From contig JAPDRN010000177.1 in the NCBI GenBank assembly GCA_030247855.1, positions 1-61,134 of the forward strand: a stretch of DNA of 61,134 nucleotides, in the 5' to 3' direction. The notes below the pieces were generated by a model. It did not search any database. It saw only the letters and a list, made by a program, of their open reading frames with translations, and was not told the DNA's origin. Shown here in pieces: positions 16,942 to 25,771 of the stretch. The translations under genes and the position numbers were made by a program. Position 1 is the stretch's first letter. Every line of letters begins with the position of its first letter. Source of the stretch: Knufia peltigerae (lineage: Eukaryota; Ascomycota; Eurotiomycetes; Chaetothyriales; Trichomeriaceae).

Positions 16942-17080
16942 GTTGCGTGGGCGTATCGCGGGCGGGGGAGGGCTTTATGATACTTCAAGCGGCCGTTGGA
17001 CCCCTTATCTGCGGCTGAGCGATGCGGGGCGCTAGAATGTCGCCCCCTCCCACGTCCCCGATTCCGCAGGAGCTCCGCCC

Positions 17081-18478
17081 GTGATCAAGCCCCGTACCCC
17101 GCCCGGCACCCTTGAACTGCTGCCGCGCGAGCAGATTGCGTTCCAGCGCATGCTGGACGTCATCCGCCGCAACTACGAGCGCTTCGGGTTCCTGCCGGTG
17201 GAGACGCCGGTGTTCGAGCTGTCCGATGTGCTGCTGACCAAGTCCGGCGGCGAGACCGAGCGCCAGGTGTATTTCGTGCAGTCCACCGGCGCGCTGGCCA
17301 ACGCCGCCGAATCCGGCGACCGTTCGCTGCCGGAGATGGCACTGCGCTTCGACCTGACCGTGCCGCTGGCGCGGTACGTGGCCGAGCACGAACACGAGCT
17401 GACCTTCCCGTTCCGCCGCTACCAGATGCAGCGCGTCTACCGCGGTGAGCGTGCGCAGCGCGGCCGCTTCCGCGAGTTCTACCAGTGCGACATCGACGTG
17501 ATCGGCAAGGACAGCCTGAGCGTGCGTTACGACGCCGAAGTGCTGGCGGTCATCCACGCGGTGTTTGCCGAACTGCGCATCGGTGACTTCAGCATCCAGT
17601 TGAACAACCGCAAGCTGCTGCGCGGCTTCTTCGAAAGCCTTGGCGTGGCCGAGGGCGAGCGCCAGCTGGCGGTACTGCGCGAAGTGGACAAGCTGGACAA
17701 GCGTGGCCCTGACTACGTGCGCGAGACGCTGGTGGGCGAGGGCTTCGGTATTCCGGCCGAACAGGTCGAGAAGATCCTGGCCTTCGTCGCCGTGCGTTCG
17801 CAGGGTCATGCCGATGCGCTGGCGCAGCTGGCAGCACTGGAAGCCGGTGCCGGTTCGTCGGAGATTCTGCGTGCCGGCGTGGCCGAGCTTCGCGAAGTGC
17901 TGCAGCTGGTGCAGGCGCTGGGCGTGCCGGAAAGCGCGTACTGCCTGAACTTCTCCATTGCACGTGGCCTGGATTACTACACCGGCACGGTGTACGAGAC
18001 CACGCTGACCGACCACCCGCAGATCGGTTCGATCTGTTCCGGTGGCCGTTATGAAGACCTGGCCAGCCACTACAGCAAATCCAAGCTGCCGGGTGTGGGC
18101 ATTTCCATCGGCCTGTCGCGCCTGTTCTGGCAGCTGCGCGAAGCCGGCCTGATCGAGGGCATCGAGGCCAGCAGCGTGCAGGCGCTGGTAGCGCTGATGG
18201 ACGAGCAGGGCATGCCGCAGTCGCTGGACATTGCCCGCCGCCTGCGCGCCGGTGGCATCAACACCGAAGTGCAGATGGAGCCGAAGAAGATCGGCAAGCA
18301 GTTCCAGTACGCGGCCAAGGCGGGTATCCGTTTCGTGGTGCTGGCTGGCGAAGACGAATTGGCGCGCGGCGTGGTGGCGGTGAAGGACTTGCTGCGCGAG
18401 CAGCAGTTCGAGATCTCGCGCGACGAACTGGCCAGCACCCTGCAGGTGGAGCTGGAGCAGTCGCGGGTCATGGCGTGA
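17081..18478 (+). CDS. hisS: Histidyl-tRNA synthetase
   Basis: A 465-residue class II aminoacyl-tRNA synthetase. Motif 2 is RYQMQRVYRGERAQRGRFREF, with the HisRS-specific RGLDYYTGTVYE and the SGGRYEDLASHYSK motif near residues 290-335. It charges tRNA-His. GTG 17081 follows a good AGGAG site. The gene is far from the his biosynthetic promoter but only 490 nt upstream of the his operon regulator, so synthesis and use of histidine are neighbours on the map. It overlaps a small lipoprotein gene by 4 nt. Confidence 0.95.
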   Translation: MIKPRTPPGTLELLPREQIAFQRMLDVIRRNYERFGFLPVETPVFELSDVLLTKSGGETERQVYFVQSTGALANAAESGDRSLPEMALRFDLTVPLARYVAEHEHELTFPFRRYQMQRVYRGERAQRGRFREFYQCDIDVIGKDSLSVRYDAEVLAVIHAVFAELRIGDFSIQLNNRKLLRGFFESLGVAEGERQLAVLREVDKLDKRGPDYVRETLVGEGFGIPAEQVEKILAFVAVRSQGHADALAQLAALEAGAGSSEILRAGVAELREVLQLVQALGVPESAYCLNFSIARGLDYYTGTVYETTLTDHPQIGSICSGGRYEDLASHYSKSKLPGVGISIGLSRLFWQLREAGLIEGIEASSVQALVALMDEQGMPQSLDIARRLRAGGINTEVQMEPKKIGKQFQYAAKAGIRFVVLAGEDELARGVVAVKDLLREQQFEISRDELASTLQVELEQSRVMA

Positions 18479-18771
18479 AGCCTGCCGCCGCAGGGGCGCT
18501 GATGCTGCTCCTGCTGGCGGGCTGCCAGAGCGATCCGGCGCTGCGCAGCACCCGGATCGGCCCGGCGCACTACCAGCTGGTGGTTGATCGCTGCCATGTG
18601 ATCGACCGGGCGCAGCTGGAGCGGGATCTGCAGGCCTTGGCCGCGCGTGCGTGCCCGGGCCGGGCAGGAGCGCTGCAGAACCTGCAGTCCCATCCCAGCC
18701 GGCAGGGCAGCCTGTTCGGTGAATGCCTGCGGCGCGGCGCGCTGCAGGCGGAGGTCCGCTGTCTGCCCTGA
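18475..18771 (+). CDS. Small predicted lipoprotein, function unknown
   Basis: A 98-residue product whose start GTG overlaps the hisS stop (GTGA). The N-terminus ALMLLLLAGCQSD is a lipoprotein signal with the lipobox LAGC. The mature part has four further Cys (DRCH, RACPG, GECLR, VRCLP), suggesting two disulfides in the periplasm. I do not recognise a family. Coding potential is supported by the lipobox and by third-position GC typical of its neighbours. A strong terminator follows. Confidence 0.6.
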   Translation: MKPAAAGALMLLLLAGCQSDPALRSTRIGPAHYQLVVDRCHVIDRAQLERDLQALAARACPGRAGALQNLQSHPSRQGSLFGECLRRGALQAEVRCLP

Positions 18772-18800
18772 TCGGGGTCACGTCCATCGCAGCATCCGAA

Positions 18801-18829
18801 CGCCCACCGCCCGGTGGGCGTTTTCGTTT
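18801..18829 (+). terminator. Rho-independent terminator after hisS and the lipoprotein gene
   Basis: Stem CGCCCACC / GGTGGGCG (18801-18808 and 18813-18820) with a 4-nt loop, followed by TTTTCGTTT. It separates the hisS unit from the his operon. Confidence 0.85.
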
Positions 18830-18844
18830 CCGCCGCTCGGTTCC

Positions 18845-18885
18845 GGGGTCAGATCCGTTTCCCCTGGGAAAACGGATCTGACCCC
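18845..18885. repeat. Inverted repeat with GGGGTCAGATCCGTTT arms
   Basis: GGGGTCAGATCCGTTT at 18845-18860 is mirrored by its complement at about 18870-18885, with a short C/G-rich and A-containing centre. It lies between the hisS terminator and the his promoter. The function is unknown; it could be a second terminator or a dispersed repeat. Confidence 0.6.
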
Positions 18886-18898
18886 ATGGCCTCTCGGT

Positions 18899-18947
18899 TT
18901 GACGCGCCGCGCAAGAATGCGCTAATGTACTAACACGCTATTACATT
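18899..18947 (+). promoter_or_regulatory. his operon promoter with overlapping TrpR-like operator
   Basis: TTGACG (18899-18904), an 18-nt spacer and TAATGT (18923-18928) form a good sigma-70 promoter 37 nt before the regulator's GTG. A 24-bp dyad begins inside the -10: AATGTA (18924-18929) and TACATT (18942-18947), with partial inner symmetry (CTA/TAT). Its size and AT-rich arms suit a TrpR-family dimer, so the first gene product probably represses its own operon here. Confidence 0.68.
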
Positions 18948-18965
18948 GATGCAAGAGTCCTGTCC

Positions 18966-19274
18966 GTGAAAGCCCGCCCCGACATTGCCGCCAAAGACCC
19001 GCAAGCCGATCTGGACGCCCTGGCCCAGGCCTTTGCTGCCCTGCGCGAGCCGGAACAGGTGGTCGCGTTCCTGCGTGACCTGTGCACGCCGGCCGAACTG
19101 GAAGCCATGGCCGACCGCTGGAAGGTGGTGCCGCTGCTGCAGCAGGGCGTGCCGTACCGCGAGATCCACGAGCGCACCGGCGTCAGCGTGACTACCACCG
19201 GACGGGTGGCACGCACGCTCGAGCATGGCCATCGAGGCTATGCCGCCGCCGTCGACCGCCTTGCTTCGCGCTGA
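18966..19274 (+). CDS. TrpR/YerC-family regulator, likely repressor of the his operon
   Basis: A 102-residue helical protein of the TrpR/YerC superfamily. The N-terminal helices (FLRDLCTPAELEAMADRW) and the helix-turn-helix GVPYREIHERTGVSVTTTGRVAR match that fold. Trp repressors use such an HTH to bind an 18-24 bp dyad when loaded with the amino acid. Because it is the first gene of the histidine operon, it is best read as a histidine-responsive repressor (called HisR in comparative studies as I recall). GTG 18966 is the only sensible start. hisG follows after 32 nt. Confidence 0.85.
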   Translation: MKARPDIAAKDPQADLDALAQAFAALREPEQVVAFLRDLCTPAELEAMADRWKVVPLLQQGVPYREIHERTGVSVTTTGRVARTLEHGHRGYAAAVDRLASR

Positions 19275-19306
19275 TCCGCGCCCGTTCCGAACTTCGAGAC
19301 CCCCCC

Positions 19307-20218
19307 ATGAGTGCAACCCAGGCAGCGCCGGCGCGAGACCGGCTGCGTATCGCCATCCAGAAGAGTGGCCGGCTGGCCGAGCCCGCCCGCAACCTGCTCA
19401 GCGCCTGTGGCCTGAGCTGGCGCGAGAGTCGCGACAAGCTGTTCTGCTATGGCGAATCGTTGCCGGTGGACCTGTTGCTGGTGCGCGACGACGACATCCC
19501 CGGCCTGATTGCCGATGGCGTCTGCGACCTGGGCATCGTCGGCCGCAACGAACTGGACGAACAGGCCGCCGCGCGTCGCCAGATCGGCCTGGCCGACGCC
19601 TACCAGGCATTGCGTGGGCTGGGCTTCGGTCAGTGCCGGTTGATGCTGGCGGTGCCGGAAGAGTGGCAATGGCAGGGGCCGGCACAACTGGCCGGTACCC
19701 GCATCGCCACGAGCTACCCGGCCATCCTCAAGCAGTGGCTGGCCGCGCAGGGCGTGGACGCGCAGGTGGTGGAGCTGTCCGGCTCGGTGGAGATCGCGCC
19801 GCGCCTGGGCACCGCCGACCTGATCTGTGACCTGGTCTCCAGCGGCGCCACCCTGCGTGCCAATCAGCTTACCCCGGTGCACAACCTGCTCGACAGCGAA
19901 GCCGTGCTGGCCGGTGCGGTACGCGTTCCCGATGATACGCGCGGCGCACTGCGCAGCATGCTGCTGCGCCGCTTGGACGGTGTCGTGCAGCGACAGGACC
20001 GCAAGCTGCTGATGTTCCGCGCCAGCGAGGACCGCGTCGACGCGCTGGCGCAACTGCTGGCCGATGCCGAACCGTTGGTGCGTTTGCCTGCCGATGGCGG
20101 TGCGTTGCGCCTGCAGACCATGTGCCCCGGTCCGTTGACCTGGCAGCGCATGGAAGAACTGGAGCGCGCCGGCGCCCAGGGCCTGATGGTATTGAGCGTG
20201 GAGCGGTCGCTGGCATGA
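19307..20218 (+). CDS. hisG: ATP phosphoribosyltransferase
   Basis: A 303-residue long-form HisG with LRIAIQKSGRLAEPA at the start, the PRPP-binding region LSGSVEIAPRLGTADLICDLVSSG, and a C-terminal ACT-like regulatory domain (CPGPLTWQRMEELERAGAQG lies there). It carries out the first, feedback-inhibited step of histidine synthesis. The long form does not need HisZ, and none is present. The stop overlaps the hisD start. Confidence 0.96.
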   Translation: MSATQAAPARDRLRIAIQKSGRLAEPARNLLSACGLSWRESRDKLFCYGESLPVDLLLVRDDDIPGLIADGVCDLGIVGRNELDEQAAARRQIGLADAYQALRGLGFGQCRLMLAVPEEWQWQGPAQLAGTRIATSYPAILKQWLAAQGVDAQVVELSGSVEIAPRLGTADLICDLVSSGATLRANQLTPVHNLLDSEAVLAGAVRVPDDTRGALRSMLLRRLDGVVQRQDRKLLMFRASEDRVDALAQLLADAEPLVRLPADGGALRLQTMCPGPLTWQRMEELERAGAQGLMVLSVERSLA

Positions 20219-21510
20219 ATCGTCTGATCTGGTCGCAACTTGATGAGGCCGCACGCAGCGCGGCGCTGACCCGCCCGGTGCAGACCGTGGCGCAGCAGAC
20301 CCGTGATGCGGTGGCCGCGCTGATCGCGCAGGTGCGTACACAGGGCGACGTCGCACTGCGCGCGATCACCGCGCGCTTCGATGGCGTGGACCTGCAGGAT
20401 TTCGAAGTTTCCGACAGCGAGTTCGCTGCCGCGGAAGCCGCCGTGCCGGCCGCGCTGCGCCAGGCCATGGTCGAGGCGGCCGAGCGCATCACCCGCTTCC
20501 ACAAGGCGGGGATGGGCCAGGGCTATGCAGTGGAAACCGCGCCGGGTGTGGTCTGCGAGCGCATGCTGCGGCCGATCGGCCGGGTTGGCCTGTACGTACC
20601 GGCCGGCAGTGCGCCGTTGCCGTCCACCGCGCTGATGCTGGGCGTGCCTGCGCAGTTGGCCGCTTGCCCGCAGGTAGTGCTGTGCACGCCGCCGCGTGCC
20701 GACGGTACGGCCGATCCTGCAGTGCTGGTGGCCGCGCGCCTGACCGGCGTGCAACGTGTGTTCAAGCTGGGTGGTGCGCAGGCGATCGCGGCGATGGCGT
20801 ACGGCACCGGGAGCATTCCGGCGAGCGACAAGCTGTTCGGGCCCGGCAACAGTTTCGTCACCGAGGCCAAGCAGCAGGTGGCACAGGACGGTGCCGCCGC
20901 CATCGACATGCCGGCCGGTCCTTCGGAAGTGCTGGTGATCGCCGATGCCGGTGCCAACCCTGCATTCGTAGCCGCCGATCTGCTGTCGCAGGCTGAGCAC
21001 GGCCCGGATTCACAGGTACTGCTGCTGACCGATGACGCGGCGATCCTGGCCGCCGTCGAGGCCGAAGTTGAACGCCAGGTGGCATTGCTGCCGCGGCAGG
21101 ACATCGCCCGCCAAGCGCTGTCGGCATCGCAGTTGATCCAGGTGGAATCGCTGGCCGATGCTTTTGCGATCAGCAACCGCTACGCCCCCGAACACCTGAT
21201 CCTGGCCCTGCGCGAACCGCGCGCGTGGCTGGACCAGGTGCAGGCGGCCGGATCGGTGTTCCTCGGCGACTACACGCCGGAAGCACTGGGTGACTACTGC
21301 AGCGGCACCAACCACGTGCTGCCCACCGCCGGTGCCGCGCGCGCCTACAGCGGCGTCAGCGTGGCCAGCTTCCAGAACCTGGTCAGCGTACAGAGCGCGA
21401 CCGCCGCTGGCCTGGCCGCGATCGGTGGGTGCGCGCGCACCATCGCCAGCGCCGAAGGGCTGGATGCACACGAACGTGCCGTCGCCCTGCGCATGGAGGT
21501 GGCCGCATGA
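20215..21510 (+). CDS. hisD: Histidinol dehydrogenase
   Basis: A 431-residue enzyme. Recognisable segments are VGLYVPAGSAPLPSTALML, KLGGAQAIAAMAYGT, FGPGNSFVTEAKQQV and IDMPAGPSEVLVIAD, in family order. It oxidises histidinol to histidine using Zn and NAD in the last two steps. It overlaps hisG and hisC by 4 nt each. Confidence 0.97.
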   Translation: MNRLIWSQLDEAARSAALTRPVQTVAQQTRDAVAALIAQVRTQGDVALRAITARFDGVDLQDFEVSDSEFAAAEAAVPAALRQAMVEAAERITRFHKAGMGQGYAVETAPGVVCERMLRPIGRVGLYVPAGSAPLPSTALMLGVPAQLAACPQVVLCTPPRADGTADPAVLVAARLTGVQRVFKLGGAQAIAAMAYGTGSIPASDKLFGPGNSFVTEAKQQVAQDGAAAIDMPAGPSEVLVIADAGANPAFVAADLLSQAEHGPDSQVLLLTDDAAILAAVEAEVERQVALLPRQDIARQALSASQLIQVESLADAFAISNRYAPEHLILALREPRAWLDQVQAAGSVFLGDYTPEALGDYCSGTNHVLPTAGAARAYSGVSVASFQNLVSVQSATAAGLAAIGGCARTIASAEGLDAHERAVALRMEVAA

Positions 21511-22601
21511 GCGCGGACATCGATGGCGTGCTGGCCCTGGTACGGCCGGACCTGCAGGCCTTCGCCGGCTACAGTTCGGCGCGCAGCAGCGCTGTGCAGG
21601 GTGAAGTATGGTTGAACGCGAACGAATCGGCGTGGGCCAATCCGGCCGACGCCACCGGTGGCAGCCGCCGCTACCCGGAGCCGCAACCGGCTGCGCTGCG
21701 TGAAGCGCTGGCGTCGCTGTACGGCGTGCAGCCGCAACAGCTGCTGGTAGGCCGTGGCAGCGACGAAGCGATCGATCTGCTGGCGCGCGCCATGTGCGTA
21801 CCAGGCCGCGATGGCGTGCTGGTGACGCCGCCGGTATTCGGCATGTACGCGGTCTGCGCACGCCTGCAGGGTGCGCCGTTGATTGAAGTGCCGTTGATCG
21901 ACGATGGTGATGGCCTGCGCACGGATCTGGATGCGGTGATTGCCGCTGCGAAGGGACAGGGCGCCAAGCTCGTTTTCCTGTGCGCGCCGTCCAATCCTGC
22001 CGGCAGCGATATCCCGCTGGCGGAGATCGAACGCGTGGCTGCTGCCCTGCGTGGGCAGGCGCTGGTGGTGGTGGATGAGGCCTATGTCGAGTACGCGCGG
22101 CGCGCTTCGGCGACCACGTTGCTTGCCGCGCACGCCAACCTGGCGGTGCTGCGCACATTGTCAAAGGCGCACGCACTGGCTGCCGCGCGCATCGGCACCT
22201 TGATCGCCGCGCCGGAACTGATTGCCGTGCTGCGCCGTTGTCAGGCGCCATACCCGGTGCCGACGCCGTGCGCCGAGCTGGCCGTGCAGGCACTGCAGCC
22301 GGCCGCGCTTGCGCGCACCGCTGAGCGGGTAGCCACGGTCATCACCGAGCGCGAGCGCCTGCGTACCGCGCTGGCAGGGTTCCCCAGCGTGCGCCGAGTG
22401 TACGCTTCGTCCGGAAACTACCTGCTGGTCCGCTTTGCCGATGCCCAGGCCGCGTTCGACGCGCTGCTCGCTGCTGGCGTGGTGGTGCGCGATCAGCGCG
22501 CTGCGCCGCTATTGGGCGATGCACTGCGCATCAGCATCGGCAGCCCCGAAGAGAACGACCGCGTGCTTGCGGCCCTGTCGGCACGGAGGGCCGCGGCATG
22601 A
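21507..22601 (+). CDS. hisC: Histidinol-phosphate aminotransferase
   Basis: A 364-residue fold-type I PLP aminotransferase. It has WLNANESAWANP, the VGRGSDEAIDLLAR substrate loop, FLCAPSNPAGSDIP, VVVDEAYVEY and LRTLSKAHALAAARIG with the PLP Lys. It transaminates imidazole-acetol phosphate. It overlaps hisD and hisB by 4 nt. Confidence 0.96.
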   Translation: MSADIDGVLALVRPDLQAFAGYSSARSSAVQGEVWLNANESAWANPADATGGSRRYPEPQPAALREALASLYGVQPQQLLVGRGSDEAIDLLARAMCVPGRDGVLVTPPVFGMYAVCARLQGAPLIEVPLIDDGDGLRTDLDAVIAAAKGQGAKLVFLCAPSNPAGSDIPLAEIERVAAALRGQALVVVDEAYVEYARRASATTLLAAHANLAVLRTLSKAHALAAARIGTLIAAPELIAVLRRCQAPYPVPTPCAELAVQALQPAALARTAERVATVITERERLRTALAGFPSVRRVYASSGNYLLVRFADAQAAFDALLAAGVVVRDQRAAPLLGDALRISIGSPEENDRVLAALSARRAAA

Positions 22602-23671
22602 CGCCGATCCTGTTCATCGACCGCGACGGCACCCTCATCGAGGAGCCGGCGGATTTCCAGATCGACGCCTACGAGAAGCTGCGCTTCGTGCCGCAGGTGA
22701 TCCCGGCGCTGCTGAAGCTGCGCGATGCCGGCTACCAGTTCGTGATCGTCACCAACCAGGACGGTCTGGGCAGCGAGAGCTACCCGCGCGCCAGCTTCGA
22801 TGGCCCGAATGACCTGATGCTGCAGATCTTCGAAAGCCAGGGCATCGTCTTCCGTGACGTGCTGGTCGACTGCAGCTGGCCGCACGACAACGCGCCGACG
22901 CGCAAGCCGGGCATCGGCCTGATGACGGCCTACCTGCAGGACCGCAGCGTCGACTGGGCGCGCTCGGGCATGGTGGGCGACCGCATCACCGACCTGCAGT
23001 TCGCCGACAACCTCAACATCCGTGGCTTCCAGCTGCGCACCGAGCAGTTCGGCGGCGAGTGGGACTGGCCGGCCATCGCCCACGCACTGGCCGATGCACC
23101 GCGTACGGCAGTGGTCCAGCGCAATACCAAGGAGACGAAGATCCGCGTCGAACTGGATCTGGACCGTGCCGGCGATGCGCACATCCACACCGGCCTGCCG
23201 TTCTTCGACCACATGCTGGAACAGATCGGCAAGCACGGCGGTTTCGCCCTGGACATCCGCGCCGAGGGCGACCTGCACATCGACGAACACCACACCATCG
23301 AAGACACCGGACTTGCGCTGGGCCAGGCCCTGCGCGAGGCGCTGGGCGACAAGCGCGGCATCGGCCGTTACGGCTTCACCCTGCCGATGGATGAAGCCCT
23401 GGCCAGTGCTGCGCTGGATTTCAGCGGCCGTCCGTATTTCGTATTCGAAGGCGAGTTCAAGCGCGAGCGCGTGGGCGACATGCCGACCGAGCTGGTCCCG
23501 CACTTCTTCCGTTCGCTGTGCGATGCCAGCGGCCTGAACCTCAACCTGCAGGTGTGTGGCGACAACGACCACCACAAGGTCGAAGCCTGCTTCAAGGCAT
23601 TGGCACGTGCGTTGCGGCCGGCGCTTGCGCGGCAGGGCACCGCGTTGCCAACCACCAAGGGGGCGCTGTGA
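22598..23671 (+). CDS. hisB: Bifunctional histidinol-phosphatase / imidazoleglycerol-phosphate dehydratase
   Basis: A 357-residue fusion. The N-terminal HAD phosphatase (LFIDRDGTLIEEP, FVIVTNQDGLG, KPGIGLMTAY, VGDRITDLQ) is followed by the dehydratase domain with its metal-binding DEHHTIEDTG and NDHHKVEACFKAL motifs. The fused form is the enterobacterial/xanthomonad arrangement. It performs two non-consecutive steps of the pathway. Confidence 0.97.
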   Translation: MTPILFIDRDGTLIEEPADFQIDAYEKLRFVPQVIPALLKLRDAGYQFVIVTNQDGLGSESYPRASFDGPNDLMLQIFESQGIVFRDVLVDCSWPHDNAPTRKPGIGLMTAYLQDRSVDWARSGMVGDRITDLQFADNLNIRGFQLRTEQFGGEWDWPAIAHALADAPRTAVVQRNTKETKIRVELDLDRAGDAHIHTGLPFFDHMLEQIGKHGGFALDIRAEGDLHIDEHHTIEDTGLALGQALREALGDKRGIGRYGFTLPMDEALASAALDFSGRPYFVFEGEFKRERVGDMPTELVPHFFRSLCDASGLNLNLQVCGDNDHHKVEACFKALARALRPALARQGTALPTTKGAL

Positions 23672-24270
23672 GCGAGGTCGTGCTGATCGATGCCGGCGGT
23701 GCCAACCTGGGGTCGGTGCGCTACGCATTGGAACGGCTCGGTGCGACGGTGAAGCTGGTTCGCGATGCCGAAGGCCTGGCCGGCGCGCAACGGGTGATCC
23801 TGCCCGGCGTCGGCGCGGCCGGCCCCGGCATGCAGCGCCTGCATGCGCAGGGCCTGGTCGAGCCGTTGCGCCAGCTGCAGGTGCCGCTGATGGGCATCTG
23901 CCTGGGCATGCAGCTGTTGTTCGATCGTTCCGAAGAGGCCGGCGTGAATACGCTTGGGTTGATCCCCGGGGTGGTGCGCAAGCTGGTGCCGGCCTGTGGC
24001 ATCCGTGTGCCGCACATGGGCTGGAACCGGCTGCTGCCGTTGCGCCCGTCGCTGCTGCTGCAGGGGGTGCCCGAGCGCGCCAGTGCGTATTTCGTACACA
24101 GCTACGCCGCGCCGCTGAACAGCCATACCGTCGCCGCCTGTGATCACGGCGGCCTGTTCACCGCCGTGGTCGAGCAGGGCCGCTACTTCGGCGCCCAGTT
24201 CCATCCCGAGCGGTCCGGAGATACCGGTTCGCTGATGCTGCGCAATTTCCTCGAGGGCACCGCTGCATGA
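23668..24270 (+). CDS. hisH: Imidazole glycerol phosphate synthase, glutaminase subunit
   Basis: A 200-residue class I glutamine amidotransferase with nucleophile Cys in MGICLGMQLLFD, His in FGAQFHPERSG and a nearby Glu. It supplies ammonia to HisF. GTG start at 23668 overlaps the hisB stop. Confidence 0.96.
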   Translation: MSEVVLIDAGGANLGSVRYALERLGATVKLVRDAEGLAGAQRVILPGVGAAGPGMQRLHAQGLVEPLRQLQVPLMGICLGMQLLFDRSEEAGVNTLGLIPGVVRKLVPACGIRVPHMGWNRLLPLRPSLLLQGVPERASAYFVHSYAAPLNSHTVAACDHGGLFTAVVEQGRYFGAQFHPERSGDTGSLMLRNFLEGTAA

Positions 24271-25001
24271 GTTTCACCGTCTATCCCGCGCTGGATATCC
24301 GTGATGGCCGCGTGGTGCGGCTGCGCCAGGGCGACTACGCGCAGGAAACCCACTATGGCGACGATCCGTTGCCGCGTGCGCAGGCGTTCGCAGTGCAGGG
24401 CGCGCAGTGGATGCATCTGGTCGACCTGGATGCCGCACGTGCCGGTGGCTACACGTTGGCGCCGCTGTTGGCCGCGATCCGTGCGCAGACTCCGCTGCAG
24501 GTGCAGACCGGTGGCGGCGTGCGTGGCCGTGACGATGTGGCACGCATCCTCGATGCTGGTGCCAGCCGCGTGGTGATCGGGTCATTGGCGGTGCGCGAAC
24601 CCGAGCAGGTGATCGGCTGGTTGGGCGAGTTCGGCCCGGAGCGGCTGACCATCGCCCTCGATGCACGGCAGGACGCGCAGGGGCAGTGGCAGCTGCCGGT
24701 ACACGGCTGGACCGAGAACGCGGGGGTGACCCTGGATGCGCTGGCCGAACGCTACGCGCAGGCGGGTATGCGCCACCTGCTGTGCACCGACATCGCCCGC
24801 GACGGCATGCTCGCTGGGCCCAACATCAGCCTGTACCAGCACCTCGCAACGTTGCTGCCGGGCGTGGCCATCCAGGCGTCAGGTGGTATCCGCGATGTGG
24901 CCGACGTGGCTGCGGCACAGGCTGCCGGTTGTGGTGGTGCGATTCTCGGCAAAGCGCTGCTGGAACAGCGCATGGACCTTGCGGAGGCGCTGGCATGCTG
25001 A
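24267..25001 (+). CDS. hisA: ProFAR isomerase
   Basis: A 244-residue TIM barrel. YPALDIRDGRVVRLRQGDY and VQTGGGVRGRDDVARIL are family-typical, with catalytic Asp residues in LDIRDG and TDIARDGML. It isomerises ProFAR to PRFAR. It overlaps hisH by 4 nt and hisF by 7 nt. Confidence 0.96.
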   Translation: MSFTVYPALDIRDGRVVRLRQGDYAQETHYGDDPLPRAQAFAVQGAQWMHLVDLDAARAGGYTLAPLLAAIRAQTPLQVQTGGGVRGRDDVARILDAGASRVVIGSLAVREPEQVIGWLGEFGPERLTIALDARQDAQGQWQLPVHGWTENAGVTLDALAERYAQAGMRHLLCTDIARDGMLAGPNISLYQHLATLLPGVAIQASGGIRDVADVAAAQAAGCGGAILGKALLEQRMDLAEALAC

Positions 25002-25771
25002 GCCGCCGCATCATTCCGTGCCTGGACGTGCGCGATGGCCGTGTGGTCAAGGGTGTGCGTTTCCGCGATCACGTCGACATGGGGGACATCGCCGAGCTGG
25101 CGCAGCGCTATCGCGACCAGGGTGCAGACGAGCTGGTGTTCTATGACATCGGCGCCAGCCCGGAGGCACGGTCGGTGGACGTGGCCTGGATCGAACGCAT
25201 CGCGCGCCTGATCGATATCCCGTTCTGCGTGGCCGGTGGCATCGACAGCGTGGAGACCGCGCGTCGCGTGCTGTTCGCCGGTGCGGACAAGATTTCGATC
25301 AACTCACCCGCGCTGGGCCGCCCGGAACTGATCACCGAACTAGCCGAAGAGTTCGGCGTGCAGTGCGTGGTGGTCGGTGTCGACTCGGTACGTGAGGACG
25401 ACGGCCAGTGGCGCGTGCGCCGTTTCAGCGGCGACCCGGACAAAACCCTGGCGGTGCCGCTGCGCACGCTGGACTGGATCGTCGACGCGCAGCGCCGGGG
25501 TGCCGGCGAGATCGTGCTGAACTGCATGGACAGCGATGGCGTGCGCCGCGGCTATGACGTCGAGCAGCTGCGCCAGGCGCGTGCGCTGTGCCACGTGCCC
25601 CTCATCGCATCGGGCGGTGCGGGTACGATGGAGCACTTCGCCCAGGCCTTTGACCAGGCCGACGTTGACGGTGCGCTGGCGGCCAGCGTGTTCCACAGTG
25701 GCGCCATCGCCATTGCCGACTTGAAGCGCTACCTGCGCGAGCAGCAGATCGAGGTACGAGATGTCTATTGA
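24995..25771 (+). CDS. hisF: Imidazole glycerol phosphate synthase, cyclase subunit
   Basis: A 258-residue TIM barrel. MLSRRIIPCLDVRDGRVVKG is the conserved N-terminus with catalytic Asp11, and Asp in NCMDSDGVRRGYD is the second. It partners HisH to make IGP and AICAR. It overlaps hisA by 7 nt and hisI by 11 nt. Confidence 0.96.
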   Translation: MLSRRIIPCLDVRDGRVVKGVRFRDHVDMGDIAELAQRYRDQGADELVFYDIGASPEARSVDVAWIERIARLIDIPFCVAGGIDSVETARRVLFAGADKISINSPALGRPELITELAEEFGVQCVVVGVDSVREDDGQWRVRRFSGDPDKTLAVPLRTLDWIVDAQRRGAGEIVLNCMDSDGVRRGYDVEQLRQARALCHVPLIASGGAGTMEHFAQAFDQADVDGALAASVFHSGAIAIADLKRYLREQQIEVRDVY

